Assembly (NCBI GenBank): GCA_963795825.1
Contig: CAWCIW010000001.1
Location: 310,001-374,000, forward strand
Origin: BOG-908 sp963795825
GTDB lineage: Bacteria; Pseudomonadota; Alphaproteobacteria; Acetobacterales; Acetobacteraceae
Direction: 5' to 3'
DNA: 64,000 nt
Shown: positions 26,013 through 35,176 of the stretch, in pieces
How the letters are laid out: every line of letters starts with the position of its first letter
How positions within the stretch are numbered: position 1 is the first letter of the stretch
Notes under the pieces: generated by a model
Seen by the model: the letters and a program-made list of their open reading frames with translations, nothing else
Database searches by the model: none
Told to the model about the DNA's origin: nothing
Made by a program: the position numbers and the translations under genes

Positions 26013-27584
26013 ATGCACCCAACTCGAGCCATACGGCCGCGCGCCGCCCTGCCCCTCCTGGCCGGACTGGCCTTCACCGCCCCGGCTTTTACCGGCACCG
26101 CACACGCAGCCCCGACCGCCACCACGCAGAACGGCACTGTCACCGGCCTCACCGCCGAGGGCATGCAGGAGTTCCTCGGCATACGCTACGCCGCCCCGCC
26201 GGTGGGCGACATGCGCTGGCAACCCCCACAGCCGGTGGCCCAGGCCATGGCCACCCACCAGGCCACCGCGTTCGGCCCGCATTGCGCCCAGCCCGCCTCG
26301 CCGTACGGCGTGGCCAGCAACACCGAGGATTGCCTCTACCTCAACGTGTTCGCGCCTGGCGCCGCCCGGCCGGCGAACGCCAAGCCGCTGCCGGTGATGG
26401 TCTGGATCCACGGCGGCGCCCTGCTGGTGGGCGAGAGCGACTCCTACGACCCGGTCCACCTGGTCAACGAGGGCGGCGTCATCGTCGTCACCATCAACTA
26501 CCGCCTGGGGTATTTCGGCTTCCTGGCCACGTCCGGGCTCGACTCCGAAGGGCACCTGGCGGCCAATTACGGCCTGCAGGACCAGCAATTCGCGATGGAC
26601 TGGGTCCGCCGCAACATCGCCGGCTTCGGCGGCGACCCCGGCCGGGTCACCATATTCGGCGAATCCGCGGGCGGGCTGAGCGTGCTCTCCAACCTGGCCT
26701 CGCCGACGGCCTACGGCCTGTTCAACCGCGCCATCGTGGAGAGCGGCGCCTATGCCCTCGATCTGCCGAGCCTGAGCCAGGCCGAGACCACCGGCGCCGC
26801 CGTGGCATCCGGCGTGGGCTGCGATCCGTCCGACACCGCCTGCCTGCGCGCCGCCAGCACCACCGCTCTCCTGCAGGCGGAAGGTGGCGCCGGCCTCAGC
26901 GTGACCACGATCGTGGACGGCACCACGCTGCCGCTTTCGATCAACACCGCGCTGAAATCCGGCCAGTTCAACCGGGTGCCGGTGCTGAACGGCTCCAACC
27001 ACGACGAGGAGCGGCTGTTCACCGTGCCGTACGCCAACATCACCGCGGCGCAGTATGACGGCACGATCGAGGCGCTCTACGGCGCCACGTTCGGCGGCAA
27101 GATCCTGCAGAACTACCCGGCCAAGCATTACAGCCAGCCGGTGCTGGCGCTGGCCGCGGTGCTCACGGACCAGACCTTCGCCTGCACCGCGCGCCAGGTG
27201 GACCGTTGGCTGTCCCGCTACGTGCCGACCTACGCGTACGAGTTCAACGACGAGAACGCGCCGGAGGATTCCCTGCCGCCGTCCGGCTATCCGTTCGGCG
27301 CCGCGCACGCGACCGAGATCCAGTTCCTGTTCGTGACACCCGAGCTGCCGGGCACCCCGGCGCTGACCGGCAAGGAGCGCGTGCTCGCGTCCGATATGGT
27401 GAAATACTGGACCAACTTCGCCAAGCAGTCCTCGCCTGATTCGGCGCGCGTGCCGGAGTGGCAGCCTTATGCCGTAGGGTCGGACGTCTTCCAGTCGCTG
27501 CTGCCGCCAACGCCGGTGCCGGAGACCGGGTTCTCGGCCGCGCACCATTGCGGCTTGTGGTCGGCGGTGATCAACCCGTCCTAG
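26013..27584 (+). CDS. Secreted type-B carboxylesterase
   Basis: 523 residues. A signal peptide (about 32 residues, ending THAHAA-like AHAAP) directs export. The catalytic serine is Ser218 in FGESAGGLS; the oxyanion hole is WIHGGALLVG, with the acidic residue expected near NHDEERLF and the His in AHHCGLW or FGAAHATE. EDCLYLNVFAP is the family's second signature. Such enzymes hydrolyse carboxylic esters of broad range. It is intact and ends in palindromic element 13. Confidence 0.88.
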   Translation: MHPTRAIRPRAALPLLAGLAFTAPAFTGTAHAAPTATTQNGTVTGLTAEGMQEFLGIRYAAPPVGDMRWQPPQPVAQAMATHQATAFGPHCAQPASPYGVASNTEDCLYLNVFAPGAARPANAKPLPVMVWIHGGALLVGESDSYDPVHLVNEGGVIVVTINYRLGYFGFLATSGLDSEGHLAANYGLQDQQFAMDWVRRNIAGFGGDPGRVTIFGESAGGLSVLSNLASPTAYGLFNRAIVESGAYALDLPSLSQAETTGAAVASGVGCDPSDTACLRAASTTALLQAEGGAGLSVTTIVDGTTLPLSINTALKSGQFNRVPVLNGSNHDEERLFTVPYANITAAQYDGTIEALYGATFGGKILQNYPAKHYSQPVLALAAVLTDQTFACTARQVDRWLSRYVPTYAYEFNDENAPEDSLPPSGYPFGAAHATEIQFLFVTPELPGTPALTGKERVLASDMVKYWTNFAKQSSPDSARVPEWQPYAVGSDVFQSLLPPTPVPETGFSAAHHCGLWSAVINPS

Positions 27585-27694
27585 GTAGCAAAACGTTTGG
27601 TCCCTGTCGGGGAGCGCTGAAACGCGCGCCGACAGGGAGCAAAAGCTTTTTGCTTCTTTTTCTCGAAAAAGAAGGCCTTGCTTCCTTCTTATTG
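27585..27694. repeat. Nested palindromic element 13 (short form, left head lost)
   Basis: Arms CCCTGTCGGGG and GCCGACAGGG flank AGCGCTGAAACGCGC; right head CTTCTTTTTCTCGAAAAAGAAG. The left head is reduced to GCAAAACGTTTGG. It separates two rightward genes. Confidence 0.7.
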
Positions 27695-27717
27695 CCGGCT
27701 TCGCTAACTCCCCCCGC

Positions 27718-29582
27718 ATGAGCCTGCTGACCATAACCGACCTGACCCTGCGCATGGCCGGCCGCACCCTGCTGGACCACGCCGACCTCACCATCGACCC
27801 AGGCCGCCGCATAGGCCTGGTAGGCCGCAACGGCGCCGGCAAATCCACCCTCCTGCGCGCCATCTCCGGCGAACTAGGCATAGACGGCGGCGACATCCAC
27901 TTCTCCGCCCGCGCCAGCATGGCCCAGGTCCGCCAGACCGCCCCCTCCGGCCCGCAATCCCTGCTGGAAACCGTGCTGGAAGGCGACCCCGAACGCCTGG
28001 CCCTGCTACGCGAGCTGGAAGCGCCGGACCCCGCCCGCGTGGCCGACATACACGAGCGCCTGCGCACCATAGGCGCCGACGCCGCCCCCGCCCGCGCCGC
28101 CGCCATCCTGGCCGGCCTGGGCTTCGACGCCGCCGCCCAGGCCCGCCCGGTGGACAGCTTCTCCGGCGGCTGGCGCATGCGCGTGGCGCTGGCCACCGCC
28201 CTGTTCGCCGCCCCCGATTTGCTGCTGCTGGACGAGCCCACCAACCATCTGGACCTGGAGGCCACACTCTGGCTCGAAACGTGGCTAGCCCGCTTCCCCG
28301 GCGCCGCGCTGGTGGTCAGCCATGACCGCGGCCTGCTGGACCGCGCGGTGGACAGCATCGCCCATCTCGACCGGCCAAGATCAGCCTCACGCCGGGCGGC
28401 TACACCGAATTCGTGCGCATACGCACCGAGCAGGCGATGCAGCTCGGCCGCGCCGCGGAGCGCATCGCCGCCCAGCGCGAGCACATGCAGAAATTCGTCG
28501 ACCGGTTCCGCGCCAGCGCCACCAAGGCGCGCCAGGCCCAGGCGCGCATAAAGGCGCTGGCCCGCCTGCCGGTGATCGACACGGTGATCGAGGCCGCGCC
28601 GACCAAATTCGCGTTTCCCGAGCCGGTGCAGCTCGCGCCGCCGATCCTGGCGCTGGAGCGCGTCTCGCGTCGGCTACGACGGCGCGGCGGTTCTGCGCGG
28701 CCTGTCGCTCTCGCATCGACATGGACGACCGCATCGCCCTGCTCGGCGCCAACGGCAACGGCAAATCCACCTTCGCCAAGCTGATCGCCGGCCGGCTGGC
28801 CCCGCTCGCCGGCGAAATGCGCCGCTCCGGCAAGCTGCGCGTCGGGTATTTCGCCCAGCACCAGGAGGCCGAGTTGGTGGCGACCGACACGCCGGTGGCC
28901 CACATGGCGCGCGCGCTGCCGCAGGCCACGCCGCCGCAGGTGCGCGCCCAGCTCGCCCGCTTCGGCCTGGATGCGGACCGCGCCGACACGCCGACGCAGA
29001 ACCTCTCCGGCGGCGAGCGGGCGCGCCTGCTGCTGGCGCTGGCCACCCGCGAGGCGCCCGGCCTGCTGATCCTCGACGAGCCGACCAACCATCTCGACAT
29101 CGACGCGCGCGACGCGCTGGTTCGCGCGCTCGGCGAATACCAGGGCGCGGTGCTGCTGATCACCCACGATCCGGACCTGGTGGAGCTGGTCGTCGGACCG
29201 GCTGTGGCTGGTCGGCGACGGCACGGTGAAATCCTACGACGGCGACATGGACGATTACCGCGCGCTGCTGGCGGAGCGCGCCCGCCCGCAGCGCGCCGAG
29301 GCCACGCCCACCCGGCGCGACGACCGCCGCGACCGCGCGGAAGCACGCCAGAACCTGGCGCCTTTGCGAAGGCAGGCGCGCGCGGCCGAAGCGCTGATGG
29401 CGAAGCTGGCGGCCGAACGGTCTGCGATCGAGACGAAACTGGCCGATCCGAAGATGTATGCTGCCGGGCGCGCGGCCGATGTGACCGCGGCTAACACCAG
29501 ACTGGCCGCGATCGCGCGCGAGACGGCGGTGGCGGAGGCGGACTGGCTGGCGGCCGAGGAAGCTTTGGAAGGCACGTCTTAG
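27718..29582 (+). pseudogene. ABC-F family ATPase (Uup/EttA-like), four frame breaks
   Basis: Two ABC domains on one chain, no membrane part, as in ABC-F translation factors. Domain 1 has Walker A VGRNGAGKST, signature SFSGGWRMRV and Walker B LLLLDEPTNHLD. The linker helices (RTEQAMQLGRAAERIAAQRE) are in another frame after a lost base near 28374. Domain 2 (LGANGNGKSTF, LSGGERARL, LILDEPTNHLD) follows extra bases near 28668 and 28713. The C-terminal coiled tail (PLRRQARAAEALMAKL...) follows another extra base near 29195. Repairing these gives about 621 residues, normal size. Either a dead gene or an unpolished consensus. Confidence 0.8.
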
Positions 29583-29767
29583 GCAAGGAAGAAAGCAGTC
29601 CTTTTTCGAGAAAAAGGACCAAAAAGCTTTTGCTATGACGCCTGCACGACGGCCTACCTGGATCCCGCAAGTAACGTATTTGCAATGAATGGGGAGCGGC
29701 GGGGCAGGCGTCGGAGCAAAAGCTTTTTGGTCCTTTTTCTCGAAAAAGGACTGCTTTCTTCCTTAGC
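29580..29767. repeat. Nested palindromic element 14 (long form)
   Basis: GGA-type heads on both sides. The left arm is TGACGCCTGCA, the right arm GGGGCAGGCGTCGG. The centre contains GCAAGTAACGTATTTGCAA. It begins at the stop codon of the ABC-F gene. Confidence 0.8.
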
Positions 29768-29930
29768 CGATGTCCGACCCGAGGCAAAACCCGTGCCGCA
29801 ACAGGAACGAAAAAGTTTTCCAACAAGGCATTCAAATCGTCAACGAAATGTAGCGTGTGGCAGATTAATAACATATAAAGAGACGGCGTTTGATGTGGCA
29901 TCATTATAACCTGCCGACGGGATTTTGCGG
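29583..29930. other. Intergenic stretch upstream of GTPase gene
   Basis: After element 14, bases 29768-29930 are unusually AT-rich for this window (around AATAACATATAAAGAGACGG) and probably hold the promoter of the GTPase gene. I cannot assign exact -35 and -10 boxes. Confidence 0.4.
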
Positions 29931-31415
29931 ATGAGTGGAGCGAACGGTGCGCCGATGGATGACGACGACGAGTTCCTGATACCCTTTTCGCCGCGCAGCA
30001 CGGCCCGTTCCGACCTGTCGCAGACGGAGATGCCCGCCTCCGCGTCGCCGGCCGTGCATGCCATGCCGGGTCTGCCGCTCTCGCATATCGCGTCGCTCTC
30101 CAGCACCACCGTCAATCTCTCCTCGGCCCAGATACGCACCTCGCCCACGCTCGGCATCGATCACAGCCTGCTTTCGTTCGTGGAAGGTATCGAACTCGGC
30201 GGCCGCCCGCTCTCGCCGCAATCCACCGCCAATTCGCTCAACAGCCTGCTCCGCCTGCTGCCCGGCGAAGAGGTGATGGTGCAGGAAGAGGGCACGGTCG
30301 AAGGCGAGGAGCAGGACATGCTCACGCCGCTGCTGCGCGAGACGTCCAAGCACCTGCGCAGCATAGGCCATGTGAACATCGTGGTGGCGGGGCAGACCGG
30401 CGTCGGCAAGAGCTCGCTGATCAATGCGGTGTTTGGCGAACAGTTCGCCCGCACCGCCGCCGGCGAGCCGGTCACGCAACGCGCCGAATGGTTCTCGTCC
30501 ACCAAGATCCCGCTGCGCATACTCGACACCAAGGGCCTCGAGGTGAAGGACTACGCCGGCACCGTGGCCGATCTGCGCGCGGAAATCGAAGTCTGCCGCA
30601 CCAAAAAGGATGCGAAGGACCAGTTGCATATCGGCTGGCTGTGCATTTCCGCGCCGAGCAGCCGCGTGCAGGAAGCCGAACTCGACGTGCTGCGCGTGCT
30701 CAACGCCTACAACATCCCGGCCATCGTCGTGCTCACCAAATACGACGAGGACGAGGAGTTCATCGATATCGTCACCAACATCTTCACGGCGCACGGTATC
30801 AGGTGCCACGCCATCATCCCGGTCCGCGCGATCGCCAAACCCCGGCGCCCGTCCTACGGATTGTCGGAACTCGTGGTCTCCTCCTTCCAGGCTCTGCCGA
30901 CCGCGCACCGCGCGGCGTTCGCCGCCGCGCAGAAGGTAAATCTCGACCTCAACAGGCAGACCGCCAACGAATACGTCATGGCCGCCGCCGCGGCCGCCGC
31001 GGCCGCCGCCGTGATCCCCATTCCGCTGGCCGACGCGCTTTCGTTGGCACCGATCCAGACCGGCATGCTCGTGGGCATCTCCGGCGCGTTCGGGCTGGAG
31101 CTGGATCGCCAGGCGATCCTGCAATTGCTCACCACGGTGCTCGGCTGCGTGGCGCTCTCCGTGGCGGGGCGCTGGGCGGTGGGTTCCGCGCTGAAGCTGA
31201 TACCGGGGCCCGGTTCGCTGATCGGCGGAATCATGAATGCCAGCGTTGCGGGCAGCCTGACTTTGACTTTGGGGCGCATCTACATCGCGTTTCTGGCTGC
31301 GTTCATCCAGGAGAACGGGCGCGTGCCTTTGGCGGACGAGATCGTTGCTACGTTCCCTACGTATTACCGGACGTATTCCAGGCAGAAGGCTGCTGCTGCG
31401 GCGGCGGCTGCTTAG
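29931..31415 (+). CDS. Membrane-associated GTPase with DUF697-like C-terminal region
   Basis: 494 residues. The first 150 are low-complexity and acidic with no recognised domain. A P-loop GTPase domain follows: G1 AGQTGVGKSS (about 153-162), G3 DTKGLE, G4 TKYDED. The last third has Ala-rich hydrophobic segments (AAAAAAAAAVIPIPLADAL, then GCVALSVAGRWAVGSALKLIPGPGSLIGG) like the YcjF/DUF697 membrane region found behind such GTPases. A role in membrane or stress homeostasis is plausible but unproven. ATG 29931 is used; a TTG two codons earlier is possible. No partner gene is adjacent. Confidence 0.75.
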   Translation: MSGANGAPMDDDDEFLIPFSPRSTARSDLSQTEMPASASPAVHAMPGLPLSHIASLSSTTVNLSSAQIRTSPTLGIDHSLLSFVEGIELGGRPLSPQSTANSLNSLLRLLPGEEVMVQEEGTVEGEEQDMLTPLLRETSKHLRSIGHVNIVVAGQTGVGKSSLINAVFGEQFARTAAGEPVTQRAEWFSSTKIPLRILDTKGLEVKDYAGTVADLRAEIEVCRTKKDAKDQLHIGWLCISAPSSRVQEAELDVLRVLNAYNIPAIVVLTKYDEDEEFIDIVTNIFTAHGIRCHAIIPVRAIAKPRRPSYGLSELVVSSFQALPTAHRAAFAAAQKVNLDLNRQTANEYVMAAAAAAAAAAVIPIPLADALSLAPIQTGMLVGISGAFGLELDRQAILQLLTTVLGCVALSVAGRWAVGSALKLIPGPGSLIGGIMNASVAGSLTLTLGRIYIAFLAAFIQENGRVPLADEIVATFPTYYRTYSRQKAAAAAAAA

Positions 31416-31419
31416 GGGA

Positions 31420-31482
31420 AGGTTAGGCAAGGCCTTCTTTTCTGAAGAAAAGAAGCAAAAGACTTTTGCTCCCTGTCGGGTG
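31420..31482 (+). repeat. Nested palindromic element 15 (left half)
   Basis: Head CTTCTTTTCTGAAGAAAAGAAG, CAAAAGACTTTTGC and one arm TCCCTGTCGGG, starting at the stop of the GTPase gene. No right half is seen. Confidence 0.65.
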
Positions 31483-31615
31483 GTGGGGAGAGAGCTCGCT
31501 TTGCACTGCTTGCTTTTGCCACCTTATGGTGCGATGGCTCTGCCGTTTCCGCCAGATGGCACGCAGAGGTTCAGGGAAGGCCTAATGTTCGCTTCAACAC
31601 GGGAAGCGGCGATGC

Positions 31616-32010
31616 GTGGATCGGGAATACCAGCGTGGCTGGACCGATCTCGACGTGGTGCTTCCGCATCCGGACGGAAACCTGCTGATCGTCATAGCGG
31701 GCGGCGCTGGATATCTCGTTGACCCGGAAACGCGTTCGCAGTCGTGCGAGCTCGGCCCTGCTATCAGCTTCGCGCAGGCCGTTCCTGACTTGGGATTGGT
31801 TTTGATATGCGATGGCGCAGCGTTCGAGGCTTTGGCTGCGAATGATCGCGGCTGGATGAGCGCACGCATATCACACGACGGCATACGCAGCATTGTCATT
31901 GAAGGTGCCACTCTGCGAGCAGAGGCCTGGCCCCAATTGCGGATGGCTGGCTTCCGTTCGCGTTGGACTTGCTTTCCGGAACGGTGACTGGCGCGGCTTA
32001 TTCGGCACAA
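31616..32010 (+). pseudogene. Hypothetical protein, frame break near C terminus
   Basis: The frame from 31616 encodes MDREYQRGWTDLDVVLPHPDGN, then LLIVIAGGAGYLVDPETRSQ and WMSARISHDGIRSIVIEG. Near 31930 the natural continuation changes frame: ADGWLPFALDLLSGTVTG lies in a different frame ending at TGA 32010 or nearby. The pattern (a hydrophobic strand ending in a Tyr-Val-Asp motif, W.S.RIS.DGI, then W.P...F.LDL.SG) resembles small conserved proteins of unknown function often found alone. The upstream end is uncertain. Function unknown. Confidence 0.45.
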
Positions 32011-32181
32011 GGTTGAAGCAGAAACCCTACCTGATCCGAATGAGGGGTCTCGCCAGTATCGCTACGATTTTCTTTACGCATCGCGAAAGTGTGGGTCGGC
32101 TTGCCGCTGTCCACAATTGCGGCAGCCCATGCGGTCCTATACAGAGCAAGGGTGAGATTGGCGCATAAAAGCCATGCAAAA

Positions 32182-32324
32182 CGAAACATCTTTTGTAGAT
32201 GCCTGCTCCCGTATTGCAAGTCGATGCCACTGCAGGATTAGCCAACTCTTCGTGCAAGCGTCACAGCAAAAGCTTTTTGCTTCTTTTTCTCGAAAAAGAA
32301 GGCCTTCCTTCCTCGCCGCCGACA
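32182..32324. repeat. Nested palindromic element 16 (left head lost)
   Basis: The central segment (CCCGTATTGCAAGTCGATGCCACTGC) is closely like elements 1 and 11. The right arm GCAAGCGTCACAGC and right head CTTCTTTTTCTCGAAAAAGAAG are intact; the left head is missing. It ends at the stop of the leftward OmpA-domain gene. Confidence 0.7.
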
Positions 32325-33254
32325 TCAAGGCGCCAGATACACCTCCACCCGGCGGTTGCGGTCCCGCCCGGCCTGCGTCGCGTTATCGGCCACAGGCAAC
32401 GCAGATCCGAAGCTCGCCAGATGCCCGGGCGTCAACCCCGCTTCCGTGAGTGCCGCGGCCACCGCGGCGACGCGCTTTTGCGAGACGGCATCGTTGGCGA
32501 CAGGGTCACCCTGGTTGTCGGTGAAGCCCGCCAGATATACCCGCTCGCCGGTCGCGTGGTGCTGCTTGAGATAGCCGATCAGCCGCTCCAGGTCACGGTC
32601 GCTGCGCGCGCCCAGCGCCACCACGCTCGAGCGGAAGGTGAAGGTGATGGGCACCCGCGCGGCGTTGCCCACGAAGGCCTGCACGCGCGCGGCCGGGTCT
32701 GTCGCCGGAGCCGGGTCCTGCGGCACGGGCGCCACGCTGGGGGCCGGCTCGGGCGGCGCCACGGCGGCGAGGGCGGGTGGCGCGGCAGGTGGCGGTGCAG
32801 CGACCGGCGGGGCAGCCGGGCTCGGCTCGGGGGCGGGCGACAGTGCGATCGCGTCCGTCGCCACCACGGCGGCGGCCGGCGCAGGCGCGGCCTCGGCGAT
32901 CTGCGTGGGCGCCGGTGCGGGTGCCGGCGCAGCCGCGGCTGGCGCCTCCGGAGCCGCCGCCGCCATCGGTGCTGGGGCTTGCACGGCAACCTCCTGGCTC
33001 GCCGGCATTGCGTTCGGGCGCCCATAGATGTCCCACGCCTCGTAGGCCACGGCGGCCACCGCCAGCGATATCACCACCGCCGGCAAGGTCATGCTGCCCG
33101 CCGTCCGCGTGCTCTTGCGTTCGCTCACCGATACCAGATCCGTATCGCATTTCGGGCAGACGAACGGCTCGGCGCCCGCCACCTCGATGGTGCGCTGCCG
33201 CGTGGCGTTCTCGCACAGTCCGATATTGTTGCAGCGGCCACGGCGCACGGTCAT
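32325..33254 (-). CDS. OmpA-domain protein with N-terminal zinc-ribbon and membrane anchor
   Basis: 309 residues. An N-terminal block has cysteines in CNNIGLC and CPKCDTDL (CX5C...CXXC), resembling a zinc ribbon facing the cytoplasm. One transmembrane helix follows (LPAVVISLAVAAVAYEAW), then about 110 residues of Ala/Pro linker, and a C-terminal OmpA/MotB peptidoglycan-binding domain (RVYLAGFTDNQGDPVANDAVSQKRV, RNRRVEVYL). The layout would link a cytoplasmic zinc finger to the cell wall across the inner membrane. Its target is unknown. It ends in palindromic element 16. Confidence 0.8.
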   Translation of the reverse strand: MTVRRGRCNNIGLCENATRQRTIEVAGAEPFVCPKCDTDLVSVSERKSTRTAGSMTLPAVVISLAVAAVAYEAWDIYGRPNAMPASQEVAVQAPAPMAAAAPEAPAAAAPAPAPAPTQIAEAAPAPAAAVVATDAIALSPAPEPSPAAPPVAAPPPAAPPALAAVAPPEPAPSVAPVPQDPAPATDPAARVQAFVGNAARVPITFTFRSSVVALGARSDRDLERLIGYLKQHHATGERVYLAGFTDNQGDPVANDAVSQKRVAAVAAALTEAGLTPGHLASFGSALPVADNATQAGRDRNRRVEVYLAP

Positions 33255-33384
33255 CGAGAAAGGCCCTCGGAAATTGGTCTTGCCGGGACACCTTAGGCTT
33301 TTGTAATCGATTCCGAAACAGTTGGTTTGCGGTATGCGCGCCAGTGAGACATCGCGGCAACACTGCGCGCGCCGTTCGCCTCCG

Positions 33385-35172
33385 CTAGTGGGCGAACGCG
33401 CCGATGCTGACCGCGCCGCCGGGCGCGCGCGGCCGGCCGGCGAAATCCACGCTGCCGATCACCGATGCACCCAGATTCGCGCCCGCGCCCAGAGCGGGCG
33501 ATCCGGCCGCCAGAACCAGCGCGCCGGTGTACTCCGGATCGGCGAAGATCGCATGCGCATCCTGGCCGCTCCGCGCCTGGTAGGTGGGCAAACCCACATC
33601 GCGGACGCCCTCCCAGATCCAGATACGCGAAGCCGTCTTCGACGCTGTGTAATACAGATTGTAGTCCAGCATCGCCGGCGCGGTGGATACTTTCGGGTAG
33701 TCGTGCAGGAACAGCGCCTGTGCGGTGGCGTAGGCAATGTTGTTCTCGATCACATTGCCCGTGGCGTTGTACTGGATCTGCAGCTCGCCGCTGCCGGTGT
33801 TCTTCGTGTCGTTCAGATACAGGCTGTTATTGACAATCGTGCAATCCTGCGTGCCGCCCTGGTTCGGCCCGTAGCCGCCGATCGAAATGCCGTTGCTCGT
33901 GTTGCCATAGACCAGGTTGTTGCGCACGATCACGGAGCTGGTCAGCCGGCCCTTGTTCTCGCTGGCGATCTCGATACCCAGATCGGCGCCGCTGACGATG
34001 TTCTGCTCGATCACGATATTCTTGCCGCCATCGACGTAGATGCCATCCGCCGCATACATCTTGCCGTAAGCCGGATTGCCGTAGGAGCTGGTGCGCAGCA
34101 CGAGATTGCCGCGTATCTCGCCGTGTCGGGCCTGGTCGTAGGTGGCGTTCGGCGATACCTGTTCGAAACCGATCGCGTCGATGCCGATGTTGTTGTCGTC
34201 ATGCACGTAATTGCCGGCGATCGTGAAGCCGTCGACGTTGCCGTTCACCGTCATCGTCTCGCTGCAGCCGGTCTTCATCGCATCCAGCTCGTTGCCGGCG
34301 ATCGACAGATTGCCGATCGCTATCGGCGCGCGGCTGCCATATACCGCAAGCCCGAGCGCATTGGCCGATTGCGCGCCGGAGGCGCAGGCCGCCGGCGAGG
34401 TGGGCGCGGTGGTGGTGATATCGGTGATATGGTTGTTGAGCACCTGCTCGTTCTGCCCGCCGCCCGTCACGAAAATGCCGATCGGCACCTGGCTGCGCTT
34501 GGCCGTCGTGTAATTCCGCAGCACGAAACCCTGCACGATCACGTAGCTCACATCCTGCAGCGTCACCAGGCCGGCCTGGCCGCCGGGAACGGTGAGCCCG
34601 GTGCCGTCGATCACCGGCGCCTCGCCGGGATAGGCGGAAAATGTGATGTAGCCCGCGTTGGCATTGCCGGAATGCGGCGGCACCACTAGCGCGTTGTAGG
34701 TGCCCTGCCGCACCAGCACGGTGTCACCGGCCATCGCGATATCGGCCGCATGCTGGATCGTGGCGAATGGGTGGCCGAGCGTGCCGGCATTCGTATCGGC
34801 GCCTGTGCTGGCCACGTAATATGTCTGTCCGGCCGGCGGCTGCGCGGTCAGCGTCACGCTCGCCGTGGCGCTGGATTGCGGCGATTGCGCGGAGACCGCG
34901 GTCACCGTCACCAGGCCCGAAGCCGGCACGCCGGCGGGCGCGGTGAACACGCCGGCGCTGGTGATCGTGCCTATCCTGGCATTGCCGCCGACCACCTTGT
35001 TCACCTGCCAGATCACCGACTGCCCGCCACCGCCGCCCACGCTGGCGCTGAACGCCAGCGTCTGCCCGGGCACCATCTGCGCGTAGTATTGCGACAGCAT
35101 CACCGCACTGGCCTGCGCCTGCGCCACACCGGGCAAGCAGGCAGCGGCACACAGCAACAGACCAAGGCGCAT
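33385..35172 (-). CDS. Secreted right-handed parallel beta-helix protein
   Basis: 595 residues. The signal peptide is MRLGLLLCAAACLPGVAQAQA, which sets the start at ATG 35172. An Ig-like or BIG2-like N-terminal region (SASVGGGGGQSVIWQVNK, GVFTAPAGVPASGLVTVTAVS) precedes a long beta-helix beginning YYVASTGADTNAGTLGHPFATIQHA, the entry motif of pectate-lyase-like repeats. Rungs such as NVDGFTIAGNYVHDDNNIG and GKNIVIEQNIVSGADLGIEI follow, and the end has DFAGRPRAPGGAVSIGAFAH. Such proteins are often polysaccharide lyases or hydrolases; I see no family-specific catalytic motif. It is four bases from the end of the S10 peptidase gene. Confidence 0.82.
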   Translation of the reverse strand: MRLGLLLCAAACLPGVAQAQASAVMLSQYYAQMVPGQTLAFSASVGGGGGQSVIWQVNKVVGGNARIGTITSAGVFTAPAGVPASGLVTVTAVSAQSPQSSATASVTLTAQPPAGQTYYVASTGADTNAGTLGHPFATIQHAADIAMAGDTVLVRQGTYNALVVPPHSGNANAGYITFSAYPGEAPVIDGTGLTVPGGQAGLVTLQDVSYVIVQGFVLRNYTTAKRSQVPIGIFVTGGGQNEQVLNNHITDITTTAPTSPAACASGAQSANALGLAVYGSRAPIAIGNLSIAGNELDAMKTGCSETMTVNGNVDGFTIAGNYVHDDNNIGIDAIGFEQVSPNATYDQARHGEIRGNLVLRTSSYGNPAYGKMYAADGIYVDGGKNIVIEQNIVSGADLGIEIASENKGRLTSSVIVRNNLVYGNTSNGISIGGYGPNQGGTQDCTIVNNSLYLNDTKNTGSGELQIQYNATGNVIENNIAYATAQALFLHDYPKVSTAPAMLDYNLYYTASKTASRIWIWEGVRDVGLPTYQARSGQDAHAIFADPEYTGALVLAAGSPALGAGANLGASVIGSVDFAGRPRAPGGAVSIGAFAH

Positions 35173-35176
35173 CGTA

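Noticed and set aside
30488..31426. Overlapping long frame within the GTPase gene
   Set aside because: Produced by high GC content in another frame; the GTPase frame carries all motifs.
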